Positions 45,684-54,339 of a stretch of DNA of 64,000 bases are shown here, in pieces (positions within the stretch are counted from its first letter, which is position 1; each line of letters opens with the position of its first letter). Source of the DNA: Methylibium petroleiphilum PM1 (GTDB lineage: Bacteria; Pseudomonadota; Gammaproteobacteria; Burkholderiales; Burkholderiaceae_C); contig NC_008825.1 of the NCBI RefSeq assembly GCF_000015725.1, forward strand, positions 558,001-622,000, given 5' to 3'. The notes under the pieces are model-generated. The model did no database searches. It worked only from the letters and a program-made list of their open reading frames with translations, and was not told where the DNA came from. Made by a program: the position numbers and the translations under genes.

Positions 45684-46316
45684 ATGTCTGCAGCCGCGGC
45701 CGATGCCGTCGAAGTGCCGAAGAAGGCCAAGAAGGGCCTGCCGAAGAAGCTCGTCATGATCCTGGCGATCGTGGCGCTGCTCGTGGCAGCCGGGGGTGGC
45801 GCCGCGGTCTACCTGCTGAAGAAGAAGGCCGCCGAGGCCGCTGCGGCCGCCGAGGAAGGCGACGATGCGGAAGAAGTGGCGCACGATGCCGGCAAGAAGG
45901 ACCACAAGGCGCCACCCAATTTCCTGCCGCTCGAGCCCTTCGTCGTGAACCTGGCCGATCGCGACCAGGAGCGCTTCGCGCAGATCGGCGTCACGCTGCA
46001 GGTCGACGACCCCAAGGTGGCCGAGGAACTCAAGCTCTACATGCCGGCCATCCGCAACGGCGTGCTGATGATCCTGTCGCACAAGACCTCGGGCGAGCTG
46101 CTCGAGCGTGCTGGCAAGGAAAAGCTGGCGGCCGAGATCATGCGCGAGTCGGTGCGGCCCCTGGGCATCGAGATCGAGGTCGACGACGCGCCGGCGCATG
46201 ACGCGGCGGCCGACACCGATGCCGAAGAAAAGCCGGTCAAGAAGAAGCGCAAGAAGGCCCCGGCCGTGCACAACCCGGTCGAGCATGTGCATTTCTCCAG
46301 CTTCATCATCCAATGA
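45684..46316 (+). CDS. fliL: Flagellar basal body-associated protein FliL
   Basis: A 210-residue single-pass inner-membrane protein. The membrane helix is near residues 20-42 (LVMILAIVALLVAAGGGAAV) after a lysine-rich N-terminus. An acidic linker and the periplasmic FliL domain (FLPLEPFVVNLADRDQERFA, then SGELLERAGKEKLAAEIMRE) follow. An unusual lysine-rich C-terminal tail is KKKRKKA. The ribosome site AAGGAG precedes the ATG at 45684. Confidence 0.93.
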   Translation: MSAAAADAVEVPKKAKKGLPKKLVMILAIVALLVAAGGGAAVYLLKKKAAEAAAAAEEGDDAEEVAHDAGKKDHKAPPNFLPLEPFVVNLADRDQERFAQIGVTLQVDDPKVAEELKLYMPAIRNGVLMILSHKTSGELLERAGKEKLAAEIMRESVRPLGIEIEVDDAPAHDAAADTDAEEKPVKKKRKKAPAVHNPVEHVHFSSFIIQ

Positions 46317-46324
46317 CGTACCCC

Positions 46325-46404
46325 CCCGTTGCGGTTTCGCCGCTCCCCCCCGGGGGGGCGACGCTGGCGGATCGGCAAAGCCGGGTCCGCGGCGTCCGCT
46401 CGCG
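46325..46404 (+). repeat. Dispersed intergenic repeat, copy C (fliL-fliM)
   Basis: Shares with copies A and B the block GTTGCGGTTTCGCCGCT, a C-run/G-run palindrome, GCGACGCTGGCGGATCGGC and CCGGGTCCGCGGCGTCCG. It lies in the 184-base gap between fliL and fliM. Confidence 0.7.
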
Positions 46405-46500
46405 TCGTGCCGTGCCTGCGGGCCGAGCGCTGGGCCGCTCCCAAGCCGGCCCGCGTCCCCTCGGGGGACCGGCTGACGTCCTCGTCGGACGAGGGGCACC

Positions 46501-47502
46501 ATGAATCAGCAGATCCTGTCGCAGGACGAGGTGGATGCGCTGTTGCAGGGCATCACCGGCGAGAGCCAGAAGCTCGAGACCGAGGAGGTCGAGCAGGGCG
46601 GCGTGCGCGACTACAACCTGGCGAGCCAGGAGCGCATCGTGCGAGGGCGCATGCCCACGATGGAGATCATCAACGAGCGCTTCTCCCGCAACATCCGCAT
46701 CGGCCTGTTCAATTTCATCCGGCGCACGCCGGAGGTGGCGGTCGGCACGATCAAGGTGCAGAAGTACAGCGCCTTCCTGCGCGAGATCGTGGTGCCGACC
46801 AACTTCAACATCATGGCGGTGCGACCGCTGCGCGGCAGCGGGCTGATCGTCTGCGATCCGACGCTGGTGTTCGCGGTGATCGACGCGCTGTTCGGCGGGG
46901 CCGGCAAGTTCCACACCCGCATCGAGGGGCGTGATTTTTCGCCGACCGAGCTGCGCGTGATCTCGCGCCTGGTCGAGGTGATCTCGGCCGAGTACAAGAA
47001 GGCCTGGGCCGGTGTCTACCCGGTCGAGCTGGAGTACCAGCGTTCGGAGATGCAGCCGCAGTTCGCGACCATCGCCGCGCCGAGCGAGATCGTCGTGACC
47101 ACCTCATTCACCGTCGAGATCGGCGACACCAGCGGCACCATCCATTTCTGCATTCCGTACGCCACGCTGGAGCCGATCCGCGACACGCTGTACTCCACCG
47201 TGCAGGGGGATGCCAACGAGCCCGACCGCCGCTGGGTCAAGCTGCTGACGCAGCAGATCCAGGCCGCCGAGGTCGACCTGGTGGCCGAGCTGGCGCAGGC
47301 GCCGGCCACGGTCGAGCAGTTGCTCGCGCTGAAGCCGGGCGACTTCATCGAGCTCGACCTGGACCAGGTGGTCCACGCCAAGGTGGACGGCGTGCCGGTG
47401 TTCGACTGCCACTACGGCACGAGCAACGGCAAGTACGCCATCAAGATCGATCAACTGCTGACGAACCAGGGCCCGTCCTGGCTGGGAGAACACCATGGCT
47501 GA
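46501..47502 (+). CDS. fliM: Flagellar motor switch protein FliM
   Basis: A 333-residue switch protein. The N-terminus QILSQDEVDALLQGITGE holds the CheY-binding segment. The middle CheC-like domain has FNFIRRTPEVAVGTIKVQK and LRGSGLIVCDPTLVFAVIDA-like stretches, and the C-terminal domain is SpoA-like. The start is the ATG at 46501 after a GAGGGG ribosome site. The end overlaps fliN by eight bases. Confidence 0.97.
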   Translation: MNQQILSQDEVDALLQGITGESQKLETEEVEQGGVRDYNLASQERIVRGRMPTMEIINERFSRNIRIGLFNFIRRTPEVAVGTIKVQKYSAFLREIVVPTNFNIMAVRPLRGSGLIVCDPTLVFAVIDALFGGAGKFHTRIEGRDFSPTELRVISRLVEVISAEYKKAWAGVYPVELEYQRSEMQPQFATIAAPSEIVVTTSFTVEIGDTSGTIHFCIPYATLEPIRDTLYSTVQGDANEPDRRWVKLLTQQIQAAEVDLVAELAQAPATVEQLLALKPGDFIELDLDQVVHAKVDGVPVFDCHYGTSNGKYAIKIDQLLTNQGPSWLGEHHG

Positions 47503-47923
47503 TGCCGCACCGAACGACGAACAGGACGCGATGGCCGCCGAGTGGGCCGCCGCGCTCGAGCAACAGTCGCCCGGCAGCGAGGTCGTCACGACGGCCGAGC
47601 AGGTGGCGCCGGCGTCGTTCGCCAACTTCGCGCCCACCCCGGGAGGCGGCGCGGGCAACGACATCAACATGATCCTCGACATCCCGGTGCAGCTCACCGT
47701 GGAGCTGGGCCGCACACGCATCCCGATCAAGCACATCCTGCAGCTGGCGCAGGGCTCGGTGGTCGAGCTCGACGCGCTGGCCGGCGAGCCGATGGACGTG
47801 CTGGTCAACGGCTACCTGATCGCCCAGGGCGAGGTGGTGGTGGTGAACGACAAGTTCGGCATTCGCTTGACCGACATCGTGACGCCCAGCGAGCGCATGC
47901 GCCGGCTGAGCCGCGGCGGCTGA
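47495..47923 (+). CDS. fliN: Flagellar motor switch protein FliN
   Basis: A 142-residue protein. The C-terminal SpoA domain (about residues 60-135) has MILDIPVQLTVELGRTRIPI and LNGYLIAQGEVVVVND-like sequence ending with GIRLTDIVTPSERMRRL. The N-terminal 50 residues are a variable extension. It forms the lower ring of the rotor switch with FliM. Confidence 0.96.
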   Translation: MADAAPNDEQDAMAAEWAAALEQQSPGSEVVTTAEQVAPASFANFAPTPGGGAGNDINMILDIPVQLTVELGRTRIPIKHILQLAQGSVVELDALAGEPMDVLVNGYLIAQGEVVVVNDKFGIRLTDIVTPSERMRRLSRGG

Positions 47924-47951
47924 TCCGGCCCTCCGGAAGGCGCGCGACATC

Positions 47952-48296
47952 ATGTCCGGTTCCCTGGGCTTCGGCCTGTTGTGGTTCGTCGTCATCGTGG
48001 CGGCCATCCCGCTGGCGCTGTGGCTGCTCAAGCGCACGCCCTACGGCGCAGCGATGAGCCAGGCGAACGCTCTGACGCGCACCGTCGGCAGCATGGCGCT
48101 CGGTCCGCACCAGCGCATCGTGACCGTCGAGGTCGGCCAGGGCGAGGAGCGCCGCTGGCTGGTGCTGGGCGTCACGCCGCAGTCCATCACCGCGTTGCAC
48201 ACCTTGTCGCCGCAGGCTGACATGGCCGCGAATGCTGCCGCCCCCGAGGCGCCGTTCGCCGCATTGCTGAAGAAGGTTCGCGATGCAAGGAACTGA
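47952..48296 (+). CDS. fliO: Flagellar biosynthesis protein FliO
   Basis: A 114-residue protein with one N-terminal membrane helix ([20 protein letters not shown]). A FliO domain follows ([20 protein letters not shown], then [16 protein letters not shown]). FliO helps FliP assembly. It ends near the putative fliP start, where a repeat element lies. Confidence 0.9.
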   Translation: MSGSLGFGLLWFVVIVAAIPLALWLLKRTPYGAAMSQANALTRTVGSMALGPHQRIVTVEVGQGEERRWLVLGVTPQSITALHTLSPQADMAANAAAPEAPFAALLKKVRDARN

Positions 48297-48300
48297 CCAT

Positions 48301-48380
48301 CTCCGCTGCGACTGCGCCGCTCTCCCTCGAGGGGGCGACGCTGGCGGACCGGCGGAGCCGGATCCGCGGCGTCTGCTCGC
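48301..48380 (+). repeat. Dispersed intergenic repeat, copy B (fliO-fliP)
   Basis: Homologous to copies A and C (CCGCTGCGACTGCGCCGCTC, CCCTCGAGGGGGCGACGCTG, GCGGACCGGCGGAGCCGG, CCGCGGCGTCTGCTCG). It lies over the first 25-30 codons of the longest fliP frame, arguing that this part is not protein-coding. Confidence 0.7.
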
Positions 48381-48402
48381 GGGCATCGGTGCCGCTTCCT
48401 TC

Positions 48403-49167
48403 TTGTGGCGTCACAGGCGCGCCGCGCTGATCGCCGCCGTCTCGGTGTTGTCGGCGTTTCCTGCAGTGGCTTTAGCGCAGGCGGCGGGCGGCAACGCGAA
48501 CCTGCCGCTGATCGTCGGCCAGGGCGCGGGCGGCACCAGCTACTCGGTGCCGATCCAGACCCTGCTGTTCTTCACGGCGCTGAGCTTCCTGCCGGCCGTG
48601 CTGCTGATGATGACCGGCTTCACCCGCATCGTCATCGTGCTGAGCCTGCTGCGACAGGCGCTGGGCACGCAGTCGGTGCCGCCCAACCAGGTGCTGATCG
48701 GCCTGTCGCTGTTCCTGACGCTGTTCGTCATGGGGCCGACCATCGACAAGGTCTACAGCGAGGCCTACAAGCCCTTCGCGGCCAACCAGATCGCCTTCGA
48801 CGAGGCGCTGGCCCGTGGCGAGGCGCCGATGCGGTCCTTCATGCTGAAGCAGACGCGCCAGAGCGACCTGATGCTGTTCGCCCGGCTCGCCAAGCTCGAC
48901 CCGGCGGTGAAGGGCGAGGACGCGCCGTTCCGCGTGCTGGTGCCGGCCTTCGTGACCAGCGAGCTCAAGAGCGCCTTCCAGATCGGCTTCCTGATCTTCA
49001 TTCCCTTCCTGATCATCGACATGATCGTCGCCAGCGTGCTGATGAGCCTGGGCATGATGATGCTCAGCCCGGTGTTGGTGGCCTTGCCCTTCAAGCTGAT
49101 GCTGTTCGTGCTGGCCGACGGCTGGAACCTGCTGCTCGGCTCGCTCGCCGCCTCCTTCGCCACCTGA
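48403..49167 (+). CDS. fliP: Flagellar export gate protein FliP
   Basis: A polytopic export-gate protein of about 254 residues. A cleavable signal ([20 protein letters not shown], after ALAQ) precedes the FliP core with [40 protein letters not shown] and [20 protein letters not shown]-like helices. The frame is open from ATG 48283, but those first 40 codons read through a repeat element. TTG 48403 gives a normal signal peptide and is preferred. The start is uncertain; the product is not. Confidence 0.88.
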   Translation: MWRHRRAALIAAVSVLSAFPAVALAQAAGGNANLPLIVGQGAGGTSYSVPIQTLLFFTALSFLPAVLLMMTGFTRIVIVLSLLRQALGTQSVPPNQVLIGLSLFLTLFVMGPTIDKVYSEAYKPFAANQIAFDEALARGEAPMRSFMLKQTRQSDLMLFARLAKLDPAVKGEDAPFRVLVPAFVTSELKSAFQIGFLIFIPFLIIDMIVASVLMSLGMMMLSPVLVALPFKLMLFVLADGWNLLLGSLAASFAT

Positions 49168-49176
49168 CCGACCGCC

Positions 49177-49446
49177 ATGGATGCCCAACAAGTCTTCACC
49201 TTCGGCCAGCAGGGCCTGGTCCTGCTGTTGATGGTCAGCGCGCCGATGCTGCTGACCATCCTGGTGGTCGGCCTGCTGATCAGCGTGTTCCAGGCCGCCA
49301 CCCAGATCAACGAATCGACGCTGAGCTTCGTGCCCAAGCTGATCGCCGCGGTCGCGGTTCTCGCGATCGCCGGGCCCTGGATGCTCACCACGATCGTCGA
49401 GTACCTGCAGCGCACGCTGCAGGCGATCCCGACCGTCGTCGGCTAG
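49177..49446 (+). CDS. fliQ: Flagellar export gate protein FliQ
   Basis: An 89-residue protein with two membrane helices (LVLLLMVSAPMLLTILVVGL and LIAAVAVLAIAGPWMLTTIV) and the conserved QAATQINESTLSFVPK between them. It packs around FliP and FliR in the export gate. Confidence 0.96.
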   Translation: MDAQQVFTFGQQGLVLLLMVSAPMLLTILVVGLLISVFQAATQINESTLSFVPKLIAAVAVLAIAGPWMLTTIVEYLQRTLQAIPTVVG

Positions 49447-49488
49447 CCGCCTCAGCGGCCGGCGGATGCCGCCCCCGACGAACCGACC

Positions 49489-50259
49489 ATGTTCACCTTC
49501 GACGAGGCCCAGCTCACCGCGTGGCTGAGCCCGATGGTCTGGCCCTTCCTGCGGGTGCTGGCGCTGTTCATCAGCGCCCCGGTGCTGAGCATGCGCAGCG
49601 TGCCGGTGCGGGTGAAGGTGGCGCTGGCCTTCTTCATCACCATCGCGGCCCAGGCCTCGCTGCCGCCGATGCCGGTGATCGCGCTCGACAGCGCACAGGC
49701 CTTCGAGGCGGTGATCCAGCAGCTGGTGATCGGACTGGCCCTCGGCTTCTCGGCGCGCATCGTCATGGCCGGCATCGAGTTCGCCGGCGAGATGATCGGT
49801 CTGCAGATGGGCCTGAACTTCGCGGCCTTCTTCGATCCCATCAGCGCCTCGCAATCCACCGCGGTCAGCCGCTTCTTCGGCACCAGCGCAGCCTGGCTGT
49901 TCGTCGTGATGAACGGTCACCTGCTGCTGACCGCGGCCGTGATCCAGAGCTTCCATGCCTTCCCGGTGGCCACGCCCGAGGCCGCACCGCTCGCCTTCCT
50001 GTCGGCCCTGCAACCGCAGCTCTGGGGCGCGGAGGTGTTCCGCCTCGGGCTGTGGATCGCGCTGCCGATCATCACGATGCTGCTGTTCATGAACCTCGTG
50101 CTGGGCCTGATCTCGCGCGTGGCCTCGCAGATCAACATCTTCGCGATCGGCTTCCCGATCACGCTCGGCGTCGGCCTGGTCGGCATCACGCTGACCCTGC
50201 CCTTCATGGAACAGCCGTTCACGATGGCGCTGGAGCGGATGCTGGCGCAGTTCCAGTAG
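49489..50259 (+). CDS. fliR: Flagellar export gate protein FliR
   Basis: A 256-residue protein with several membrane helices. Conserved stretches are VWPFLRVLALFISAPVLSMR-like, GLALGFSARIVMAGIEFAGE, GLQMGLNFAAFFDPISASQS and a C-terminal QINIFAIGFPITLGVGLVGI. It completes the FliPQR gate. FlhB and FlhA are outside the window. Confidence 0.96.
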   Translation: MFTFDEAQLTAWLSPMVWPFLRVLALFISAPVLSMRSVPVRVKVALAFFITIAAQASLPPMPVIALDSAQAFEAVIQQLVIGLALGFSARIVMAGIEFAGEMIGLQMGLNFAAFFDPISASQSTAVSRFFGTSAAWLFVVMNGHLLLTAAVIQSFHAFPVATPEAAPLAFLSALQPQLWGAEVFRLGLWIALPIITMLLFMNLVLGLISRVASQINIFAIGFPITLGVGLVGITLTLPFMEQPFTMALERMLAQFQ

Positions 50260-50375
50260 CGGCCGGACGGCCTGGATCGGCAGGAGCGCACGGACTTCAC
50301 CCGTTTTGTGCGAATCTGGTACGGCGATTGCATGGAATCTAGGGTCAACCCTGATATTGACGTGCGGAGGTTCTG

Positions 50376-51002
50376 ATGCGCGCGATCCTGTTGTCCCTGC
50401 TTGCTTCGTTTGCGGCACCAGCATGGTGCGAAGACGACATCCTGGCCGTGCTGCAGCGTTCGCAGCAGATGCAGCTCGACGCGCTGACCGAGGCCCAGGT
50501 CGACGACGCCGACCCTGCCGTGCAGGTGGTTCGCCGCAGCTTCCAGCGGGTCCTGGACGCGGCAGACGCGCCCGGTGACGTCCGCTTGCTGGTCGTGCGG
50601 GGGCCGCTGCTCGCGGTGTGCCTGATGGGGCGCGTGGTCGCCGCGAACGTGTCGCTCGCCGACATGAGCGAGAGCGAGCGCAGCTTCGTGCTGGCCCACG
50701 AGCTCGGCCACGTGATGCATCGCCACTGGGCTCAGCTCGGACAACTCTACAAGCGACACATCCCCGGGGAGGTGGTGCAGGCGCACACCGACGCCATCGC
50801 CGGCGTGCTGGGCCGTGAGGCCTCGCAGCTGTCGCACGAGCACGAATACGAGGCCGATGCCTTCGCGATGCGGCTGATCCGGCATCTGGGCGAGCCCGAG
50901 GACACGCCGCTGGTCCTGTTCCAGCACCTGCCGATGATCAAGGCCACCGCCACCCACCCGGGCACCCAGCAGCGCGTGGTGCACCTGCGTACCCTGCAGT
51001 AG
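50376..51002 (+). CDS. Secreted M48-type zinc peptidase-like protein
   Basis: A 208-residue protein with a signal peptide (MRAILLSLLASFAAPAWC). The zinc site HELGH is at residues 108-112 and the downstream HEYEADAFAM at about 150 supplies the third ligand (EYEAD). The catalytic domain is minimal compared with HtpX or BepA. A GGAGG ribosome site precedes the ATG. Its substrate is unknown; it lies alone after fliR. Confidence 0.85.
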   Translation: MRAILLSLLASFAAPAWCEDDILAVLQRSQQMQLDALTEAQVDDADPAVQVVRRSFQRVLDAADAPGDVRLLVVRGPLLAVCLMGRVVAANVSLADMSESERSFVLAHELGHVMHRHWAQLGQLYKRHIPGEVVQAHTDAIAGVLGREASQLSHEHEYEADAFAMRLIRHLGEPEDTPLVLFQHLPMIKATATHPGTQQRVVHLRTLQ

Positions 51003-51012
51003 GGCCGGACGG

Positions 51013-51420
51013 TCAGCGGCCCGGTTCGATGCCCGGGTATTGCGGCAGCGCGTCGTCGATCGTCCACCACGCCGCCTTCGACGCCACGTGGATGTGCGCG
51101 GCGGGCCGCTGGTCGAAGGGATCGTCGAGGCTGCCCACGCGCAGCCGCAGCACCGCGGGCCGGTCGTCGCGGCGGCTGTGGATCGGCGAGCCGCAATCGC
51201 CGCAGAAGCTGCGCCACTTGCCCGGCGAGGACTGAAAGCCGCGCAGCCGATCGACCCCGCGCACCAGCCGGAAAGCTTCCACGGCCACCGGGGCCACCGT
51301 GGCGAAAGCCGAGCCCTGCGCCTTGCGGCACTGGCCGCAATGGCAGAGCACGATCGGCCCGGGCGCCCGGTCGAGTTCGTAGCGCACCGCGCCGCACAGG
51401 CAACCGCCGCTCAGGCGCAT
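51013..51420 (-). CDS. GFA/CENP-V family zinc protein
   Basis: A 135-residue protein with zinc ligands GGCLCGAVRYEL (CLC), CHCGQCRKAQGSAF and FCGDCGSPI. These are the GFA (glutathione-dependent formaldehyde-activating) domain pattern. The ATG at 51438 adds six residues and cannot be excluded. Members with this pattern often have unproven functions, so the formaldehyde role should not be assumed. It lies 24 bases from the DUF1272 gene on the same strand. Confidence 0.85.
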   Translation of the reverse strand: MRLSGGCLCGAVRYELDRAPGPIVLCHCGQCRKAQGSAFATVAPVAVEAFRLVRGVDRLRGFQSSPGKWRSFCGDCGSPIHSRRDDRPAVLRLRVGSLDDPFDQRPAAHIHVASKAAWWTIDDALPQYPGIEPGR

Positions 51421-51444
51421 GCTGGCTTCGGCCTGCATCGGCGT

Positions 51445-51696
51445 TCAGGCGCCGGACGGCGCGCAGCCCGCGGGCTTGAACACCCGTTCGGTCGAGGCCG
51501 GGTGGCGCGCCAGCGCCGCGGCCGGCCGGCGAGGGCGGGCCAACAACTCGCCACCGCAGTTGGGGCAGCGGCCCTGCAGCCGGGTGTCGGCGCAGTCGGC
51601 GCAGAACGTGCATTCGAAGCTGCAGATCCGCGCGTCGGCCGCTTCGGGCGGCAGATCGGCATTGCAGCATTCGCAGTTGGGGCGCAGGCTCAGCAT
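51445..51696 (-). CDS. DUF1272 small cysteine-rich protein
   Basis: An 83-residue protein with LRPNCECCNADLPPEAADAR and CSFECTFCADCADTRLQGRC then PNCGGE. The cysteine spacing is the DUF1272 pattern, probably binding zinc. Function unknown. The start at 51696 gives MLSLRPNCE, the usual beginning. Confidence 0.9.
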   Translation of the reverse strand: MLSLRPNCECCNADLPPEAADARICSFECTFCADCADTRLQGRCPNCGGELLARPRRPAAALARHPASTERVFKPAGCAPSGA

Positions 51697-51763
51697 CGCG
51701 GCTCTCCCGGGGCGTTGCACAAGATGAATGGAGACGGGGGTCAGGCTCGGTCGCGGCCGAGCC

Positions 51764-52396
51764 TCATACCAGGCCGTTTCGGATGGCGTAGACCGTGAGC
51801 TCGGAGTTGTTGGTCAGGGCCAGCTTCTCCAGCACGCGGGCGCGGTAGACGCTGACGGTCTTCGGGCTCAGCGTCAGTTCGGCGGCGATGTCCGACAGCC
51901 GCTTGCCCGACGCGATCAGCACCAGCGTCTGCAGCTCGCGGTCCGACAGCTTCTCGTGGGCGATCTCGGTGGCCGGCTGGCTCAGGCTCTCGGCCAGCAT
52001 CTGCGCGATCTCGGGCGTGATGTACTTGCGGCCCTTGGCCACCATCCGCACCGCCTCGACGATGAGCTGGGTGTCGCTGCCCTTGTTGACGTAGCCGTAG
52101 GCGCCGGCGCGCAGCGCGCGGATCGCATACTGGTCCTCGGGGTACATCGACACCACCAGCACGCGCAGCGCCGAGCCTTCCTCCTTCAGCACGTGCAGCA
52201 CGTCGAGGCCGCTGCGACCCGGCAGGTTGATGTCGAGCACCAGCACGTCGCAGTCGGTGTCGCGCAGCAGGCTGCGCAGCTCGCCGTAGTCGCCCGCCTC
52301 GCCCACGACCTCGATGTCGGGCGCATCCGACAGCGTGTCGCGGATGCCGCGCCGGATCAGTGCGTGGTCGTCGCAGAGGATGACGCGGACGGTCAT
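51764..52396 (-). CDS. LuxR/NarL-type response regulator
   Basis: A 210-residue regulator. The receiver domain has acidic CDD at 8-10 and the phospho-acceptor Asp55 in VLDINLPG. The HTH (about 145-210) contains LSDRELQTLVLIASGKRLSD and LSPKTVSVYRARVLEKL. The sensor kinase gene lies upstream on the same strand with a gap of 85 bases. Target genes cannot be seen. Confidence 0.94.
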   Translation of the reverse strand: MTVRVILCDDHALIRRGIRDTLSDAPDIEVVGEAGDYGELRSLLRDTDCDVLVLDINLPGRSGLDVLHVLKEEGSALRVLVVSMYPEDQYAIRALRAGAYGYVNKGSDTQLIVEAVRMVAKGRKYITPEIAQMLAESLSQPATEIAHEKLSDRELQTLVLIASGKRLSDIAAELTLSPKTVSVYRARVLEKLALTNNSELTVYAIRNGLV

Positions 52397-52481
52397 GACG
52401 GCGCTGCGAGGGAGGATGACTGCATGCTTCCACTCTACCGCGGTCACGGCCCGTCGGGCCAGCCCGTCGCAGCGGCCGCCT

Positions 52482-53666
52482 TCACCGCAGCATGTCCCAG
52501 GAGGTCGGGTCGTCCGGGTCGTCCTGCAGGCCGTCGAACTCGCCGGGCCCGGTATCCCCGCCGGCCTCGAGCGGCACCGACAGGATGATGGTGGTGCCGC
52601 CCGGTCCGCTGGAGAGGTCGACCCAGCCGCCGACCTGTGCCGCGCGTTCACGCAGTCCGCGGATGCCGAAGGAGCGGGCCTTGGCGAGGTCCTCCTGGAT
52701 CAGGCCGCGGCCGTTGTCGCTGACCTCGAGCGACAGCACGCGGCCGGCGACCGTGAGATCGACTTCCACGCGGGTGGCGTAGGCGTGCTTGCTGATGTTG
52801 GTCAGGGCCTCCTGCGCAGTGCGGTAGGCAGCCAGCGGGACGCCCGCCGGCAGCGGCGGCAACTCGTCGCGGCTGGTGCGGAACACCGTCACCACGCCAT
52901 TGCGCTTCTCGAAGCGCTGGGTCATCCACTGCAGCGCCGCGATCAGGCCTTGTTCCAGGATGGCCGGGCGCAGGTTGTGCATGATGCGCTGGCTCGACTC
53001 GATCGCCAACGTCACGGTCTCCAGTGCGCCCTGCGCGCGCTGCGCCACCGCCGGGTCGCGGGCGTGCCGCTCGATCCACGCCAGGTCGAACTTCAGCGCG
53101 GTCAGCGAGCCGCCCACGTCGTCGTGGATCTCGCGAGCGATCGCCGTGCGTTCGGCCTCGATGTTCGCTTGCAGGTGCTGGGCCAGTTCGCGCAGGCGCT
53201 GCTCGCTCTGGCCCAGGGCCAGGTCGGCTTCCTGCTTGGCACGCAGCGCCTCGGTGCCTTCGATCGCGTGCAGCAGGGCCGGCACCAGCCGCGCCAGGTT
53301 TTCCTTCAGCAGGTAGTCGTTGGCGCCGGTCAGCATGGCCTGCACCGCCACCTGCTCGCCGATCTCGCCCGAGACCAGGATGAAGGGCAGCAGCAGCCGG
53401 CTGTCGCGCAGGATCTCCAGGGCGCGCAGGCCCGAGAAGCCCGGCAGGTTGTAGTCGCTGACCACCACGTCCCAGGGTTCGGCCAGCGCAGCCCGGTACC
53501 CGGCCTCGGATTCGACGCGCAGCGCGTCGGGATCGATGCCGCCACGCCGCAGGTGGGCCAGCATCAATTCGTGATCGAGTTCCGAATCCTCCAGGTGCAG
53601 CACCCGCAGCCGCAGCGGCACGGTGGACAGGGCGGGGGGCAAAGGGGACAGGTCGGGTGCCGGCAT
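52482..53666 (-). CDS. Soluble receiver-histidine kinase, HisKA_3 (NarX type)
   Basis: A 394-residue protein with no membrane segment. An N-terminal receiver (about 20-135, Asp71 in VSDYNLPG) is followed by HisKA_3 (His181 in AREIHDDVGGSLTAL) and a HATPase_c domain (SDNGRGL, then GIRGLRERAAQVGGW). It probably phosphorylates the downstream LuxR-type regulator. The N-terminal receiver suggests input from another kinase rather than a direct signal. The ATG at 53666 (MPAPDLS) is chosen. Confidence 0.9.
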   Translation of the reverse strand: MPAPDLSPLPPALSTVPLRLRVLHLEDSELDHELMLAHLRRGGIDPDALRVESEAGYRAALAEPWDVVVSDYNLPGFSGLRALEILRDSRLLLPFILVSGEIGEQVAVQAMLTGANDYLLKENLARLVPALLHAIEGTEALRAKQEADLALGQSEQRLRELAQHLQANIEAERTAIAREIHDDVGGSLTALKFDLAWIERHARDPAVAQRAQGALETVTLAIESSQRIMHNLRPAILEQGLIAALQWMTQRFEKRNGVVTVFRTSRDELPPLPAGVPLAAYRTAQEALTNISKHAYATRVEVDLTVAGRVLSLEVSDNGRGLIQEDLAKARSFGIRGLRERAAQVGGWVDLSSGPGGTTIILSVPLEAGGDTGPGEFDGLQDDPDDPTSWDMLR

Positions 53667-53839
53667 GGGTGGAAGGGTCGAACTGGCGGTCGTTTGGCCC
53701 CGTGATCTTGACACCGCGGAACGGAGGGCTGGCGAAGAATTGTGCCAAGCCGCACCCGACCGGAGGCAGCGCGCCCCGGGCGCGTGAGGACGGGCGCACG
53801 CCCGCAGCGTTCGCGCTGCGCCCACTTGCGAAGACAACG

Positions 53840-54271
53840 ATGCCACAAGCCCAGATCTCCGCCGAACCGGCGTTGCCGCTGCTGCTGGCTGCGGACCTGC
53901 AGGACCATCTGATGATGGCCAGCAACGATCTCGACCGCCTGCAGCGCCTGCTCGCCGACACCTGCGATGCGCTGATGCAGCGCTTCCACGGCGCCGTCGG
54001 CCAGCTGGACGGTGGCGACGCGATCGACGCCGGCACCGTGCGCGACGTGCGCCGCCTGCTCGGCGAAGCCGTCACGGCCCTGCAGTTCCAGGACATGGCC
54101 TCGCAACTGATCGCCCACACCCACCAGCGCCTGCGCAACTGCGCCGACCAGCTGGCGCGCGACGCGTTCGGCGCCGACGGCGACGGCGAGGCGGTGATCG
54201 CCCCCCCGCCGCTGCGTCCGAATCCCGTGACGCAGGACGAAATGGACGCCGGCACCGTCGAGCTGTTCTAG
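53840..54271 (+). CDS. Chemotaxis-associated protein with CheZ-like motif
   Basis: A 143-residue, mainly helical protein immediately upstream of cheY. It contains LQFQDMASQLIAHTHQRL, resembling the conserved QDFQDLTGQ motif of CheZ phosphatase but in a shorter protein. Its place before cheY and cheA supports a chemotaxis role, perhaps CheY-P dephosphorylation or coupling. The match is partial, so it is not called cheZ. It is divergent from the sensor kinase gene. Confidence 0.65.
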   Translation: MPQAQISAEPALPLLLAADLQDHLMMASNDLDRLQRLLADTCDALMQRFHGAVGQLDGGDAIDAGTVRDVRRLLGEAVTALQFQDMASQLIAHTHQRLRNCADQLARDAFGADGDGEAVIAPPPLRPNPVTQDEMDAGTVELF

Positions 54272-54339
54272 CGCGGTGTCGCCGCACTCAAGTAGTTCCT
54301 CCAGCAACCGATAAGTCACCGAGAAATCCGGAGAGCGCA

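Noticed and set aside
48472-50424. Long minus-strand frame opposite fliP-fliR
   Set aside because: His, Asp and Gln-rich composition without motifs, and it covers three confident genes on the other strand.
52600-54255. Extended version of the receiver-kinase reaching 53846 or beyond
   Set aside because: The sequence upstream of 53666 has no receiver features and overlaps the chemotaxis-associated gene on the other strand.
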